Of a stretch of DNA of 64,000 bases, positions 16,682 through 25,542 are shown piece after piece. Positions within the stretch are counted from its first letter, which is position 1, and each line of letters begins with the position of its first letter. The stretch covers positions 1,118,501 to 1,182,500 of the forward strand of contig NZ_CP157804.1 in assembly GCF_040112705.1 (NCBI RefSeq). The letters are read 5' to 3'. This DNA comes from Flagellimonas sp. MMG031 (GTDB taxonomy: Bacteria; Bacteroidota; Bacteroidia; Flavobacteriales; Flavobacteriaceae). Under the pieces are notes generated by a model. That model was not told where the DNA came from, did no database searches, and saw only the letters and a program-made list of their open reading frames with translations. The position numbers and the translations under genes were made by a program.

Positions 16682-17833
16682 ATGAGCGGTATTTACATCC
16701 ATGTGCCATTTTGCAAGCAAGCTTGCCATTATTGTGATTTCCATTTTTCCACACAAATGGGAAAAAAGGAAGCCATGGTCCATGCCATTGCCCAAGAATT
16801 GGAGTTGCGTAAAGTGGAGGTGCCGAATACCATTGAAACCATTTATTTTGGTGGAGGAACGCCATCCGTGCTTTCCCAAGGCGAGATGGAGACCTTGATT
16901 CAGGCAGTTTATGACAACTACAAGGTTGTGGATGACCCAGAAATCACCTTGGAAGCCAACCCAGATGATTTGGTGTCATCTCGAGCGCAGTCGAGAGATA
17001 TTTTCAAGAAATATAAAAATACTGGCATTAACCGTCTCAGCATCGGCATCCAATCCTTTTTTGAAGAAGACCTTAAACTGATGAACCGTGCCCACAACGC
17101 CAGTGAAGCCGAACAATGTATAACTGAGGCTACACAGCATTTCGATAACATCACCATTGATTTGATCTACGGGATTCCCGGAATGGACAACCAAAGGTGG
17201 AGGGCCAACATTCAAAAAGCGTTGGATTTTGGTCTGCCCCACATTTCCAGTTATGCCCTGACCGTGGAGCCCCGTACCGCCCTTAAAAAATTTATAGAGA
17301 AAGAACTGATTCCCGATGTGGATGATGAACAGGCCCAAGAGCAATTCCACATTTTGGTGGATATATTGGAGGCCGAAGGCTTTGTGAATTACGAAATATC
17401 CAACTTTGGAAAGCCTGGATTTTTCTCCCAAAACAATACCGCTTATTGGTTGGGAAAGACCTATATAGGGGTCGGTCCTTCGGCACATTCCTTTGATGGC
17501 AAACAGCGAAGCTGGAACATTCGGAACAATCCGATCTATCTTAAAAAAATCAACGTAGGCGAACTTCCTTTGGAAATTGAAACGCTTTCCACTACCGACA
17601 GGTACAACGAATATGTGATGACGGGACTACGCACCATTTGGGGCGTGGATTTGGATAGGGTGGCATCCGAATATGGTGAGAATTACTTAACCTACGTGAA
17701 CCAACAAGCATCCAAATTTTTGGAACAGGGACTTTTGATGCTCGAAGATGGTAGACTGCTTACCACCAAAAAAGGCAAGTTTTTGGCGGATGGAATTGCT
17801 TCTGATCTTTTTATGCTTAACTTAAAAGAGTAA
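16682..17833 (+). CDS. hemW: HemW-like radical SAM protein with a repeat-encoded insertion
   Basis: A 383-residue radical SAM protein of the HemW (coproporphyrinogen-oxidase-like) branch, thought to be a heme chaperone. Cysteines 11, 15 and 18 in PFCKQACHYCDF bind the 4Fe-4S cluster, followed by YFGGGTPS and the HemN C-terminal domain. Unlike hemN at 45287-46654, it has the HemW-type CxxxCxYC motif without an extra Cys. The oddity is at residues 99-105 (SSRAQSR), translated from a copy of the dispersed GAGCGCAGTCGAGA palindrome. This lengthens the loop between DDL and GINRLSIG by about six residues without breaking the frame. Confidence 0.88.
   Translation: MSGIYIHVPFCKQACHYCDFHFSTQMGKKEAMVHAIAQELELRKVEVPNTIETIYFGGGTPSVLSQGEMETLIQAVYDNYKVVDDPEITLEANPDDLVSSRAQSRDIFKKYKNTGINRLSIGIQSFFEEDLKLMNRAHNASEAEQCITEATQHFDNITIDLIYGIPGMDNQRWRANIQKALDFGLPHISSYALTVEPRTALKKFIEKELIPDVDDEQAQEQFHILVDILEAEGFVNYEISNFGKPGFFSQNNTAYWLGKTYIGVGPSAHSFDGKQRSWNIRNNPIYLKKINVGELPLEIETLSTTDRYNEYVMTGLRTIWGVDLDRVASEYGENYLTYVNQQASKFLEQGLLMLEDGRLLTTKKGKFLADGIASDLFMLNLKE
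16975..16996 (+). repeat. Dispersed palindrome half-copy inside hemW
   Basis: The 22-nt stretch reads GTCATC then TCGAGCGCAGTCGAGA, differing by one base from 11712-11733. It is in frame and encodes SSRAQSR. The right arm seen in intergenic copies is missing here. Confidence 0.85.
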
Positions 17834-17914
17834 ATTGTCCGTCCTGTTTTGGCAGGAAGCGATGAAGTAGAATTGATTCCCAATAACCTGGGATTTTATA
17901 AAAAACAACCAAAT

Positions 17915-18667
17915 TTGATAGCCTCTATAAAACACAACTCCCGCAACTACAAAATAGACCTGACCAAACCACTGGATATTTCCATACCGCTCAAGGGTGG
18001 CGACAAAAACGTGAACGCCTGGTATTTGGAACCTCCCAAAATTGCCCCACACGAACAGGATGGATTTATTGGCAAGGTATCCGAAGGAGCCTCCACAAAT
18101 TTCAATGATATTTGGTTCAATCCGCATTCGCATGTAACCCATACCGAATGTTTGGGACATATTTCAGAGGAATTTAACTCCATCAACAAAAAGCTCAAAC
18201 GGTTTTTCTTTTTGGCCGAGTTGATTACGGTTGCCCCCGAACAGGTGGACGGGGATTTTATCATTTCGGAAAAGCAAATCAAATATGCACTGGGCAACAA
18301 AAAGCGCCAAGCCGTGGTCATTAGGACCCTGCCCAATTTGGGCGACAAACGTTCCAAGCAGTATTCCGATACCAACCCGCCCTATCTAATGGAGGCCGCG
18401 GCCAAGCATTTGGTTAAAAAGGGGGTAGAGCATTTGTTGATTGACCTTCCTTCGGTGGATAAGGAACGCGATGGCGGAGGACTTTTGGCACACAAGGCTT
18501 TTTGGAACATGTCGGGAAAACCCAGAACAAAAGCGACCATTACCGAATTTATCTATGTGCCCAACCCCGTAGAAGACGGCACCTACTTTTTAAATTTACA
18601 AGTGGCGCCCTTTGAGAACGATGCCAGCCCCAGTAGGCCGGTACTGTACAAAATTGAAGACCAATAA
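17915..18667 (+). CDS. Cyclase-family metal-dependent hydrolase
   Basis: A protein of the kynurenine-formamidase-like cyclase family, about 250 residues. DISIPL near the N-terminus, NPHSHVTHTECLGHI (the HxxTHxx metal motif) and the C-terminal LLIDLPSVDKERDGG are visible. It likely hydrolyses an amide or lactone, substrate unknown. No ATG fits; the frame is open from TTG 17849, but TTG 17915 gives the family-like MIASIKHNSRNYKIDL start, which I prefer. It follows hemW directly. Confidence 0.75.
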   Translation: MIASIKHNSRNYKIDLTKPLDISIPLKGGDKNVNAWYLEPPKIAPHEQDGFIGKVSEGASTNFNDIWFNPHSHVTHTECLGHISEEFNSINKKLKRFFFLAELITVAPEQVDGDFIISEKQIKYALGNKKRQAVVIRTLPNLGDKRSKQYSDTNPPYLMEAAAKHLVKKGVEHLLIDLPSVDKERDGGGLLAHKAFWNMSGKPRTKATITEFIYVPNPVEDGTYFLNLQVAPFENDASPSRPVLYKIEDQ

Positions 18668-19018
18668 ATGAAAACAACCCTAAAATTGGAGGAGTTGCTG
18701 ATGTTCGTCCTGGGCATATACCTGTTTAGCCTGTTGGATTATGCTTGGTGGTGGTTTTTAGTGTTGATTTTGATACCCGACATTGGAATGATCGGATATG
18801 CTTTTGGGAACCGAGCAGGTGCTTTTTCCTATAACCTTTTCCATCACAAAGGTTTGGCCTTGGTCATCTACCTAACGGGGGTGTACTTTTCCCTACCTTT
18901 ATGCCAGTTGATTGGGATAATTTTGTTTTCCCATTCCGCGTTGGACAGGATGTTGGGTTACGGATTAAAATATGAAAAAGGATTCAAGTTTACCCATTTG
19001 GGTGAAATCGGAAAATAA
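18668..19018 (+). CDS. DUF4260 membrane protein
   Basis: A 116-residue integral membrane protein with three or four hydrophobic segments. LLDYAWWWFLVLILIPDIGM and FSHSALDRMLGYGLKY are the conserved features of DUF4260. The role is unknown. It starts immediately after the cyclase stop and is followed two bases later by the DUF4230 gene, so the three are co-transcribed. Confidence 0.8.
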   Translation: MKTTLKLEELLMFVLGIYLFSLLDYAWWWFLVLILIPDIGMIGYAFGNRAGAFSYNLFHHKGLALVIYLTGVYFSLPLCQLIGIILFSHSALDRMLGYGLKYEKGFKFTHLGEIGK

Positions 19019-19020
19019 CC

Positions 19021-19644
19021 ATGGGTGAGATTGTAGATATCATTTTAGGGCTGATTTTGGGAGCGATATTAATGTATTGGGTCTATTCCCTGTTCCGCAA
19101 AAAGAAGAGCAAGGAAATTACCCAACAACAGTCTACCGTTATCCTGAACAAGATTCGAAGTGTTTGTAAATTGGTGTCCGTTGAAGGGGATTTTGCCGAA
19201 ATCTATCATTACGAAAACACCAAAGATCGTTTTATGAGCCTGTTCCGAAGCAAGAAAAAGGCATTGATCGTGATTAAGGCCAAGGCCCATATCGGATACG
19301 ACCTGAACAAATTGAACATGCGGGCGGACAATGATCGAAAACGAATCATTCTAAGCCATTTTCCAGAACCGGAAGTGTTGTCCATTGAACCCGACCTGCA
19401 GTTTTACGATATAAAAAATGGAATTTTCAATAGCTTTTCGCCTACAGATTTGACCAACCTCAATCAAGAGGCCAAAGAGCACATCAAACAGAAAATACCA
19501 GAAAGCGGATTGATGGAAACGGCCAAAAATGAAGCCATGCAGGCTGTTTTGGTCGTGGAAAAAATAGTGGAGACCATCGGTTGGACCTTGGATTACTCCG
19601 CTTTGGGACTGCCCGTCACCGAACAACAATCTTTAGAAACCTAA
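19021..19644 (+). CDS. DUF4230 membrane-anchored protein
   Basis: A 207-residue protein with one N-terminal membrane helix (IVDIILGLILGAILMYWVY) and a soluble domain containing KALIVIKAKAHIGYDLNKL and a later PEPEVLSIEPDLQFYD, characteristic of DUF4230. The family has no known function. It sits in the run of small genes 17915-20404 that share close spacing. Confidence 0.82.
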   Translation: MGEIVDIILGLILGAILMYWVYSLFRKKKSKEITQQQSTVILNKIRSVCKLVSVEGDFAEIYHYENTKDRFMSLFRSKKKALIVIKAKAHIGYDLNKLNMRADNDRKRIILSHFPEPEVLSIEPDLQFYDIKNGIFNSFSPTDLTNLNQEAKEHIKQKIPESGLMETAKNEAMQAVLVVEKIVETIGWTLDYSALGLPVTEQQSLET

Positions 19645-19646
19645 TT

Positions 19647-20048
19647 ATGAAAACCAAAATGTTTACCCTACTTCTGGTAGGAATGATATCCGTTATGAGC
19701 AACGCACAAGAATCCGATAAAACCATGTTTGACCGCACTTTTGCGCACGTGGTCTATTTTTGGTTCAAGAATCCCGATAGTCAAGCCGCCCGGGATACCT
19801 TCGAGGCATCGTTGACCAAATTTTTGAACAATTCCCAATATGCGAAGACCAAATTTATTGGCAGACCGCCAAATGCGATTCGTGATGTAGTGGATGATTC
19901 GTTTACCTACTCGTTGATTCTTTCATTTGGATCTGCCGAAGACCAAGCTGCCTATCAAGAGGAACCACCGCACAAGGTGTTCATTGAGGAGTGCCAAGAT
20001 CTTTGGGAAAAAGTGATCGTATACGACTCGCAGGGCATACCACAATGA
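19647..20048 (+). CDS. Exported Dabb (stress-responsive A/B barrel) protein
   Basis: A 133-residue protein. A signal peptide (MKTKMFTLLLVGMISVMSNA) precedes one Dabb domain: RTFAHVVYFWFKNPDSQAA, then a C-terminal HKVFIEECQDLWEKVIVYD. Dabb domains form dimeric ferredoxin-like barrels; the substrate is unknown. I start at ATG 19647 rather than the longer frame at 19581 because it yields the signal peptide and abuts the previous stop. The next gene overlaps its stop by ATGA. Confidence 0.85.
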   Translation: MKTKMFTLLLVGMISVMSNAQESDKTMFDRTFAHVVYFWFKNPDSQAARDTFEASLTKFLNNSQYAKTKFIGRPPNAIRDVVDDSFTYSLILSFGSAEDQAAYQEEPPHKVFIEECQDLWEKVIVYDSQGIPQ

Positions 20049-20404
20049 ATGTAGAAGAACTTCGCGAACTGTGTATCTCCAAAAAGGGAGTAACGGAGGA
20101 ATTTCCCTTTGACGAAAGTACTTTGGTGTTTAAAGTGATGGGAAAAATGTTTGCGCTCGTGGCTTTGGAACGGCTGCCGCCCCAGTGCAATCTGAAGTGC
20201 GACCCCGAAAGGTCCGAGGAACTTCGCGAGACTTATGACGGCTTTATTGTGCCGGGCTATCACATGAGCAAAAAGCATTGGAACACTCTGTTTTTGGAAC
20301 AACTCCCACCACAATTGATCAAGGATCTGGTCAACCACTCCTATGAGCTCGTCGTATCGGGATTGACCAAAAAGCTTCAACAAGAGCTTCACAATTTAGA
20401 CTGA
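20045..20404 (+). CDS. MmcQ/YjbR-family protein
   Basis: A 119-residue protein of the MmcQ/YjbR family (CyaY-like fold, double-wing DNA-binding in the founding structure). The motifs NLKCDPERSEELRE and PGYHMSKKHWNT are the family signature, near residues 57-70 and 79-90. Start ATG 20045 overlaps the Dabb stop (ATGA). The physiological role is unclear in any organism. Confidence 0.87.
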   Translation: MNVEELRELCISKKGVTEEFPFDESTLVFKVMGKMFALVALERLPPQCNLKCDPERSEELRETYDGFIVPGYHMSKKHWNTLFLEQLPPQLIKDLVNHSYELVVSGLTKKLQQELHNLD

Positions 20405-20410
20405 TAGGGG

Positions 20411-22180
20411 ATGCAGGATTTAAAAGATTTTTATACGTCGCGGCAGAAGCAACACCAGCAAGAACTTCAACAGGTGAAAAAGCAATTGGGCCTATTGGCC
20501 ACTTTGCGATTATCCGTTTTTGTGGGTATGGGCCTTGGGGTGTATTTGCTTTGGGGAAATGTTTTCATTTTTGTGATGTTGCCTTTGGGCATAGCGCTCT
20601 TTTTGTATTTGGTGACCCATTTTAGCAATGTAAAGCGGCACAAGGAATACCTGGAACGTCTTATAGCCATCAATAACACCGAATTGGATATTTTGGACCG
20701 CAAGTTTCATCACTTGCCGGACGGGAAGACCTTTTTACAGCTCGACCATCCCTATGCGCAAGATCTTGACCTATTTGGCAGGGGTTCCTTTTTTCAGTAC
20801 GCTAACCGAACTGTTTTAGTGCAGGGCACGGCGGTATTTTCCCATCTATTATTGGACGGTCATCCAAAGGATTTGATCAAAAAACAGGAAGCCATTAAGG
20901 AGTTGGCGCAATTGCCCGAGTGGCGACAGCACTTCTCTGCTTTGGCAGGCGAAACCCGACCCAAAATCTCTCCCGATGTAGTTTCTGACTGGATGAAAAG
21001 CCACCAACTCTTTATGCCTAAATGGGCGGGATTCTTACCGCCAATTTTCGTATTGCTTTCCATTTTGGTGATTGCTTTGGCCGTTTTGGGCAAAGTGCCC
21101 GAAAGCTTGGTGCTTTTCTGGTACCTTTTGGGTGTTGGCATGGTGGGTCGCTTTGCGAAGCGGATTTTGGGGTTCACGGCAAAGGCATCCGAGGCACAGG
21201 ATACCATCCAGCAGCATCAACGGTTGATTTCCGAACTGGAGAAACACTCGTTCAAGTCAGAATTGCTAAAAGAACTTCAGCAAAGACTGGAAATAAAGGG
21301 AGAACGGACGTCCAACATCTTAAAGCGTTTTTCGCAAAAGGTGACTATGCTGGAACAACAATTCAACCTGATCATCTCCATGTTTGCCCAAGGTCTTGGT
21401 ATGTACAGTATCTATTATGCCTTTCAAGTGGAATCGTGGATAACAAAGTACGGCCACGAAGTGGAAGGTTGGTTTGCCGCCATTGCCCAGTTCGATGCCT
21501 ACATCACCTTGGGTACCTATGCCTTTAACCATCCCGACCACACTTACCCGATTTTGGTGGAGGGAGAAACGGTTTTGAGCGGAAAACAGGTCGGTCATCC
21601 ATTGGTGGACCCCAAAAAGAACGTTCTCAACGACTTTGACATCGGGAAGGGACGCTTTTGCATTGTAACCGGAGCCAATATGGCCGGGAAAAGTACTTTT
21701 TTACGTGCTGTAGGCCTACAGATTGTGATGGCTAACATGGGCTTGCCCGTTAAAGGGAAAGAAGTGAGGTACCATCCAGTTCGTTTGCTCACTAGTATGC
21801 GCTCGGCAGATTCGCTGGCCGATGAGACTTCTTATTTTTATGCCGAGCTCAAACGTTTAAAATATATTGTGGAGGAACTGGAGAAGGACAACTGCTTTGT
21901 GATTTTGGACGAAATCCTAAAGGGCACCAATAGTGTTGATAAGGCCGAAGGTTCCAAAAAGTTTGTGGAGCGCTTGGTGCGAAACGGGTCCACAGGGATG
22001 GTAGCCACCCACGATTTGAGTCTATGCACCTTGGCCAACTACCTTCCAGAGGTGGAAAACCGCTATTTTGATGCACAGATTATAAACGGGGAACTGTTTT
22101 TTGATTATCAGTTTAAAGAAGGGGTTTGCCAAAACATGAACGCTTCCTTCTTGCTCAAAAATATGGGAATCGTGGATTAA
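20411..22180 (+). CDS. Membrane MutS-like ATPase
   Basis: A 589-residue protein with the MutS C-terminal ATPase but no mismatch-recognition domain. Walker A TGANMAGKSTFLRAVGLQ lies near 420-437, the Walker B region VILDEILKGTNS near 500 and the family motif MVATHDLSL near 535. Two hydrophobic hairpins (about 30-75 and 205-250) suggest membrane attachment, seen in a Bacteroidota MutS-related group. It is therefore not canonical MutS. The role is unknown. It converges on the DUF4407 gene with overlapping stops. Confidence 0.85.
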   Translation: MQDLKDFYTSRQKQHQQELQQVKKQLGLLATLRLSVFVGMGLGVYLLWGNVFIFVMLPLGIALFLYLVTHFSNVKRHKEYLERLIAINNTELDILDRKFHHLPDGKTFLQLDHPYAQDLDLFGRGSFFQYANRTVLVQGTAVFSHLLLDGHPKDLIKKQEAIKELAQLPEWRQHFSALAGETRPKISPDVVSDWMKSHQLFMPKWAGFLPPIFVLLSILVIALAVLGKVPESLVLFWYLLGVGMVGRFAKRILGFTAKASEAQDTIQQHQRLISELEKHSFKSELLKELQQRLEIKGERTSNILKRFSQKVTMLEQQFNLIISMFAQGLGMYSIYYAFQVESWITKYGHEVEGWFAAIAQFDAYITLGTYAFNHPDHTYPILVEGETVLSGKQVGHPLVDPKKNVLNDFDIGKGRFCIVTGANMAGKSTFLRAVGLQIVMANMGLPVKGKEVRYHPVRLLTSMRSADSLADETSYFYAELKRLKYIVEELEKDNCFVILDEILKGTNSVDKAEGSKKFVERLVRNGSTGMVATHDLSLCTLANYLPEVENRYFDAQIINGELFFDYQFKEGVCQNMNASFLLKNMGIVD

Positions 22181-23277
22181 AGTCCCTTCACCTGCACATT
22201 ATGAAAGCTATCGGCCTGGAGACGCAACAGTTCCTCTGCCTTTTGCTTCTTGTAGCGGTACAGCTCTTCCTCATTTTTGATATCGGCATAAATTTGCTGG
22301 TTGATTTCCCCATCGGTGGACAACAACAGTTTACGCTGTTCCACTTTTTGGGTCACCCAGGTAGCGACAACACTTTCTTGTTCTTCAAACTTGTAATCGT
22401 ACTCGCCTTTAGGTGCCAACAATTTGGCGATGATAGGTGCTGTTTCAATGGCCAAAAACAGTAAAAAAATGAAAAAGGATGGAAACCAGGGCAACTTCCC
22501 AAGTGCATTGATGCGCGCCATCAAACCATCAAACCCATCGATAATGGGTTGTGAATTGGCAACTGCGGTATCGTAATCGGTTTGGAGGGCCACAATCTGG
22601 GCCTCGATGTTTTCAATTTTTTCACCGTTGGTCGTCTTCAAGGAATTGAGTTCAGCAAGAGCAGCGTCGTGCTTTTCCCGCTTTTCCTTATACACTGGAC
22701 CTTTTCCCAATAGACCCGTTCCGGCAGTGCCTTCGGCTTCGGAAATATAGGTATCGTAGAGTGCATTGGTCTCTGCTTCTTTGGTCGCAATTTCATTTTT
22801 AAGGTTGGCAATATCCTGATTCAGGCTTTCAATTTTAGGAGTGTACTGCAAGGCCAATTGTTCCTTGTTGTTCAAAGTCATGGCATTCTTCTCTTCCAAT
22901 AAAACCTGATTGATTTCCTTTTCAAAAATCTTCATTTCCAACGGTTTGGAAATCACCACGGCAATAATCAAGGCCAGCACAATCCGAGGAGCTGCTTGAA
23001 GCAATTCTCCCTTAAAATTGTCCCTCTTCTTGATGGTGGAAACAATATATCGATCCAAATTGAAAATGAGCAAACCCCAAATCAACCCAAAGAAAATGGA
23101 AGTATACACATTGTCAAAAACCGTGTAAAGGGCGTAGCCTGAGGCAATAAATGCCATAACGGCCGTAAAGAATACGGTGGCACCTATGCCTGCATATTTG
23201 TTGCGTTCCCCGTTGGAACAAGAGTCTAAAATGTGGGTATCCGCTCCGGAGCAGAAAATGAAAAAGCGTTGTAACAT
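22177..23277 (-). CDS. DUF4407 membrane protein
   Basis: A 366-residue protein. Hydrophobic segments lie near 30-60 (VFFTAVMAFIASGYALYTVF), 65-85, 105-125 and 270-295. A long charged, probably coiled-coil central region runs from about 135 to 255 (EKEINQVLLEEKNAMTLNNK and following). The opening CSGADTHILDSCSNGERNKYAGIGA is typical of DUF4407. No function is established. The four-base overlap with the MutS-like gene is only stop against stop. Confidence 0.82.
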   Translation of the reverse strand: MLQRFFIFCSGADTHILDSCSNGERNKYAGIGATVFFTAVMAFIASGYALYTVFDNVYTSIFFGLIWGLLIFNLDRYIVSTIKKRDNFKGELLQAAPRIVLALIIAVVISKPLEMKIFEKEINQVLLEEKNAMTLNNKEQLALQYTPKIESLNQDIANLKNEIATKEAETNALYDTYISEAEGTAGTGLLGKGPVYKEKREKHDAALAELNSLKTTNGEKIENIEAQIVALQTDYDTAVANSQPIIDGFDGLMARINALGKLPWFPSFFIFLLFLAIETAPIIAKLLAPKGEYDYKFEEQESVVATWVTQKVEQRKLLLSTDGEINQQIYADIKNEEELYRYKKQKAEELLRLQADSFHNVQVKGL

Positions 23278-23336
23278 ATCGTGTTCTCTTTGATTGATAG
23301 GGTATTAGAACGTGATTTTGGGTAATTTGTTACATT

Positions 23337-23360
23337 AAAAGCCCCTAAATAGGGGCTTTT
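23337..23360 (-). terminator. Terminator of the second BlaI/M56 operon
   Basis: AAAAGCCCCT, loop AAAT, AGGGGCTTTT is a strong symmetric hairpin with T tracts on both strands. On the minus strand it lies 22 bp after the M56 gene and before the DUF4407 gene, so it separates the two. Confidence 0.8.
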
Positions 23361-23381
23361 AACAGTTTTTATGTCGTGAGC

Positions 23382-25112
23382 TTAGTTATCGATGACTATG
23401 GGCTCCGTGGATAGTTTTACAACAGGGTTAGCTCCATTGGCTTCTCTTGCATCAATATTTATAGATTGATTTTTTTGAACCACTTCAAGGGCTTTTTTAC
23501 TGGATATTTCTTTTCCGTTCAAGGTAAAGCTTGCCCCTTTGGCAACCATTTTCTTCACGTGCTCAATGGGTTTTGGTGGTGCTGGGGGCGCAGGAGGCAT
23601 TGTTGGTGCCGGGGTTTCGGTCGCTTTTATGCTTTTAGGTGGCGCAGGAGGCGTTGGAGGAGTAGTAGCATCCGGCGCTGGTGGTGGCGGTGGGAAATTA
23701 GGGAAAGGTTCCGCATCCGCTCGTTGTTTTTTGGACATTTTGGCATAGATTTCCTTTAACCGCATCACTTCCTTCTTTTGGATCACCATGTGGTCACGGT
23801 CCATGTCGTTATATTTTTTGGCCAGAGCATTGTATTCCTTCATTTCTTCTCGCGTAGCACTTTGTTGCGTTTGCAATCCATGATCTACTACCGTCATTTT
23901 TTTGGTATTCAACAGGGTCGTTGTTGATGTCACCGGAACATGTTCTTTGAATTGGTTTTTGTCCATAACTACTTCTTCCGCGGCGATTTCAATGGTGGTA
24001 ATGCCCGTTGTTCTAATTGCTTTGGATAACTCCAATAACAAATCGTAATGTACAGGCTGAAGCGAATTGATTTCAACCTTCGTTTCTTGGGCATCGTGGT
24101 TTTGCAGATAGTCTTGGAGCAGGGTTTTTGGAACTTCATTTAAATGGACAGTTCTATTTCCCAAGGCTACCTTGCCGTTTTCAAGAAGGTCCACTGCGAT
24201 GATTTGCTCAAAGGTCCCTTCTTTTTCAATTTGACGATGTTCACTGAACCCAAATAACAATAGGGCCGTAAGTGGAAGAAGCAAAAAGCTTCGCAGTACA
24301 AATGATTTTTTTGATGTGTTTGTTTTCATGACTGTAAAACGTTTTTTGATTGATGAATAATTAATGGCATTTGCGATGCCGACCGACTGATGATGTTCAA
24401 TGCCGTTGGATAAGTACGACAGGATTGTTTTTTGATAGTGGGATTGGTCACATGTTTTATGGATCACCGCCTGGTCAGCCAAAAACTCATGGTTTAGCTT
24501 AATGGATGATTTGAAAAAGTAAATCAGGGGATTGAACCAAAAGATGACTTGGGCGATTTCAACAAGAAGAATGTCCCAACTATGTCGCTGACGGGCGTGT
24601 GTCTCTTCGTGCAGCAATACTTCTTCGGGAATATTTTTGGCTTCGAATTGATGTTGGTTCAAAAAAATGAAGTTCAAAAATGTATGCGGTGGAAGGGATT
24701 GATTCAAAAGCACCTTGGTCACAAATTTTTCCTTGAACTTAGGGTTCTTTTTGATGCGTAAACGTATTTGGAACAGATTTGCAATAAAGCGAAGTCCAAA
24801 TCCAATAACTCCTAATCCATAAACAAGCCATAACAAAAGTTGCCAATCAAAAACTGAAGGCTGAGGAATGGGCTGTGCCTTAAAGCCATCAGAAAAGGGG
24901 TCTGTATTCGAAGAAATTGCATTGGTTGCGGGTTCGACCGCATCAATATATTCGATAAATACCAAATTGGGAATTATAAAGGAAGCGATGAGCGCCCCCA
25001 ACAAAAAGAACCGTTTAAATTGGTGTACGCTTTCCTTTTCCAGCAATACTTTGTAGAAAATCAGAAAAACGGTCAGGCAGGCCGTAGATTTTAAGATTAA
25101 GGTGAGCATCAT
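23382..25112 (-). CDS. BlaR1-like M56 membrane metallopeptidase with proline-rich tail
   Basis: A 576-residue protein. N-terminal membrane segments (residues 1-20, 35-55, 90-118), the zinc motif HEETH at 168-172 and LNHEFLADQAV identify the M56 family, and a further membrane segment FVLRSFLLLPLTALLLFGF lies near 275. The C-terminal 300 residues have no known sensor fold. They contain a long Pro/Ala-rich stretch (PNFPPPPPAPDATTPPTP) and a short terminal domain. It presumably cleaves the BlaI protein encoded upstream, whose stop overlaps its ATG (TAATG). The signal is unknown. Confidence 0.83.
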   Translation of the reverse strand: MMLTLILKSTACLTVFLIFYKVLLEKESVHQFKRFFLLGALIASFIIPNLVFIEYIDAVEPATNAISSNTDPFSDGFKAQPIPQPSVFDWQLLLWLVYGLGVIGFGLRFIANLFQIRLRIKKNPKFKEKFVTKVLLNQSLPPHTFLNFIFLNQHQFEAKNIPEEVLLHEETHARQRHSWDILLVEIAQVIFWFNPLIYFFKSSIKLNHEFLADQAVIHKTCDQSHYQKTILSYLSNGIEHHQSVGIANAINYSSIKKRFTVMKTNTSKKSFVLRSFLLLPLTALLLFGFSEHRQIEKEGTFEQIIAVDLLENGKVALGNRTVHLNEVPKTLLQDYLQNHDAQETKVEINSLQPVHYDLLLELSKAIRTTGITTIEIAAEEVVMDKNQFKEHVPVTSTTTLLNTKKMTVVDHGLQTQQSATREEMKEYNALAKKYNDMDRDHMVIQKKEVMRLKEIYAKMSKKQRADAEPFPNFPPPPPAPDATTPPTPPAPPKSIKATETPAPTMPPAPPAPPKPIEHVKKMVAKGASFTLNGKEISSKKALEVVQKNQSINIDAREANGANPVVKLSTEPIVIDN

Positions 25113-25477
25113 TACTTCTTTTTGATTTCGTTGTCTATCAATTTTTTTAACTCCTCCAATTCTTCCTTGCTCAAATTGGTCTCTTGGGCGAAGAATGATG
25201 CAAATTGAGTGGCGCTATCATTAAAAAAGTTTTTGATGAGTCCGTTCACTTGCTTCGAAAAATAGTCTTTCTTCTTCACCAATGGGTAATATTCCCTGCT
25301 TCTTCCAATACTGTTATAGGCAATAAAACCTTTGTCCGATATGCGCTTAAGAAGAGTGGCCACTGTTGTGGTGGCAGGTTTGGGCTCGGGATAGGCATCC
25401 AATATATCCTTCATGTAGGCCTTTTTAAGTTTCCAAACAATGTTCATTAGCTCTTCTTCGGATTTTGACAGCTGCAT
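25112..25477 (-). CDS. BlaI/MecI-family transcriptional repressor
   Basis: A 121-residue winged-helix repressor: LSKSEEELMNIVWKLKKAYM then PATTTVATLLKRISDKGFI. ATG 25477 is chosen over the longer frame from 25594 because the extra 39 codons run through two palindromic operators and the -7 element at 25500-25542. The partner M56 gene follows with a TAATG overlap. The pair is an independent paralogue of the module at 12071-14376. Confidence 0.9.
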   Translation of the reverse strand: MQLSKSEEELMNIVWKLKKAYMKDILDAYPEPKPATTTVATLLKRISDKGFIAYNSIGRSREYYPLVKKKDYFSKQVNGLIKNFFNDSATQFASFFAQETNLSKEELEELKKLIDNEIKKK

Positions 25478-25499
25478 TTTGGTCTTTTTATCATTTGTT

Positions 25500-25542
25500 G
25501 TTCTACAAACATAGAACAAAATTTCATATTCTACAAATGTAG
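25500..25542 (-). promoter_or_regulatory. BlaI promoter with two operators
   Basis: CTACAAATGTAG (25531-25542) carries the TACA-N2-TGTA core of BlaI/MecI operators. GTTCTA-N6-TAGAAC (25500-25517) is a second palindrome, 28 bp away. On the minus strand TATGTTTG (25513-25506) is a perfect -7 element inside the second palindrome. A TTTG (25537-25534) lies in the first at about -33 distance, with a 20-nt spacer. Repressor bound at either would block RNA polymerase. Confidence 0.65.

Noticed and set aside
20190..20230. CDPERSEELRE in the MmcQ-family protein as another translated repeat
   Set aside because: The segment is the natural family motif, and the DNA does not match the GAGCGCAGTCGAGA consensus.
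23466..23759. Plus-strand Gly/Trp/Arg-rich ORFs opposite the proline-rich tail
   Set aside because: The low-complexity translation is the complement of proline codons in the M56 gene.
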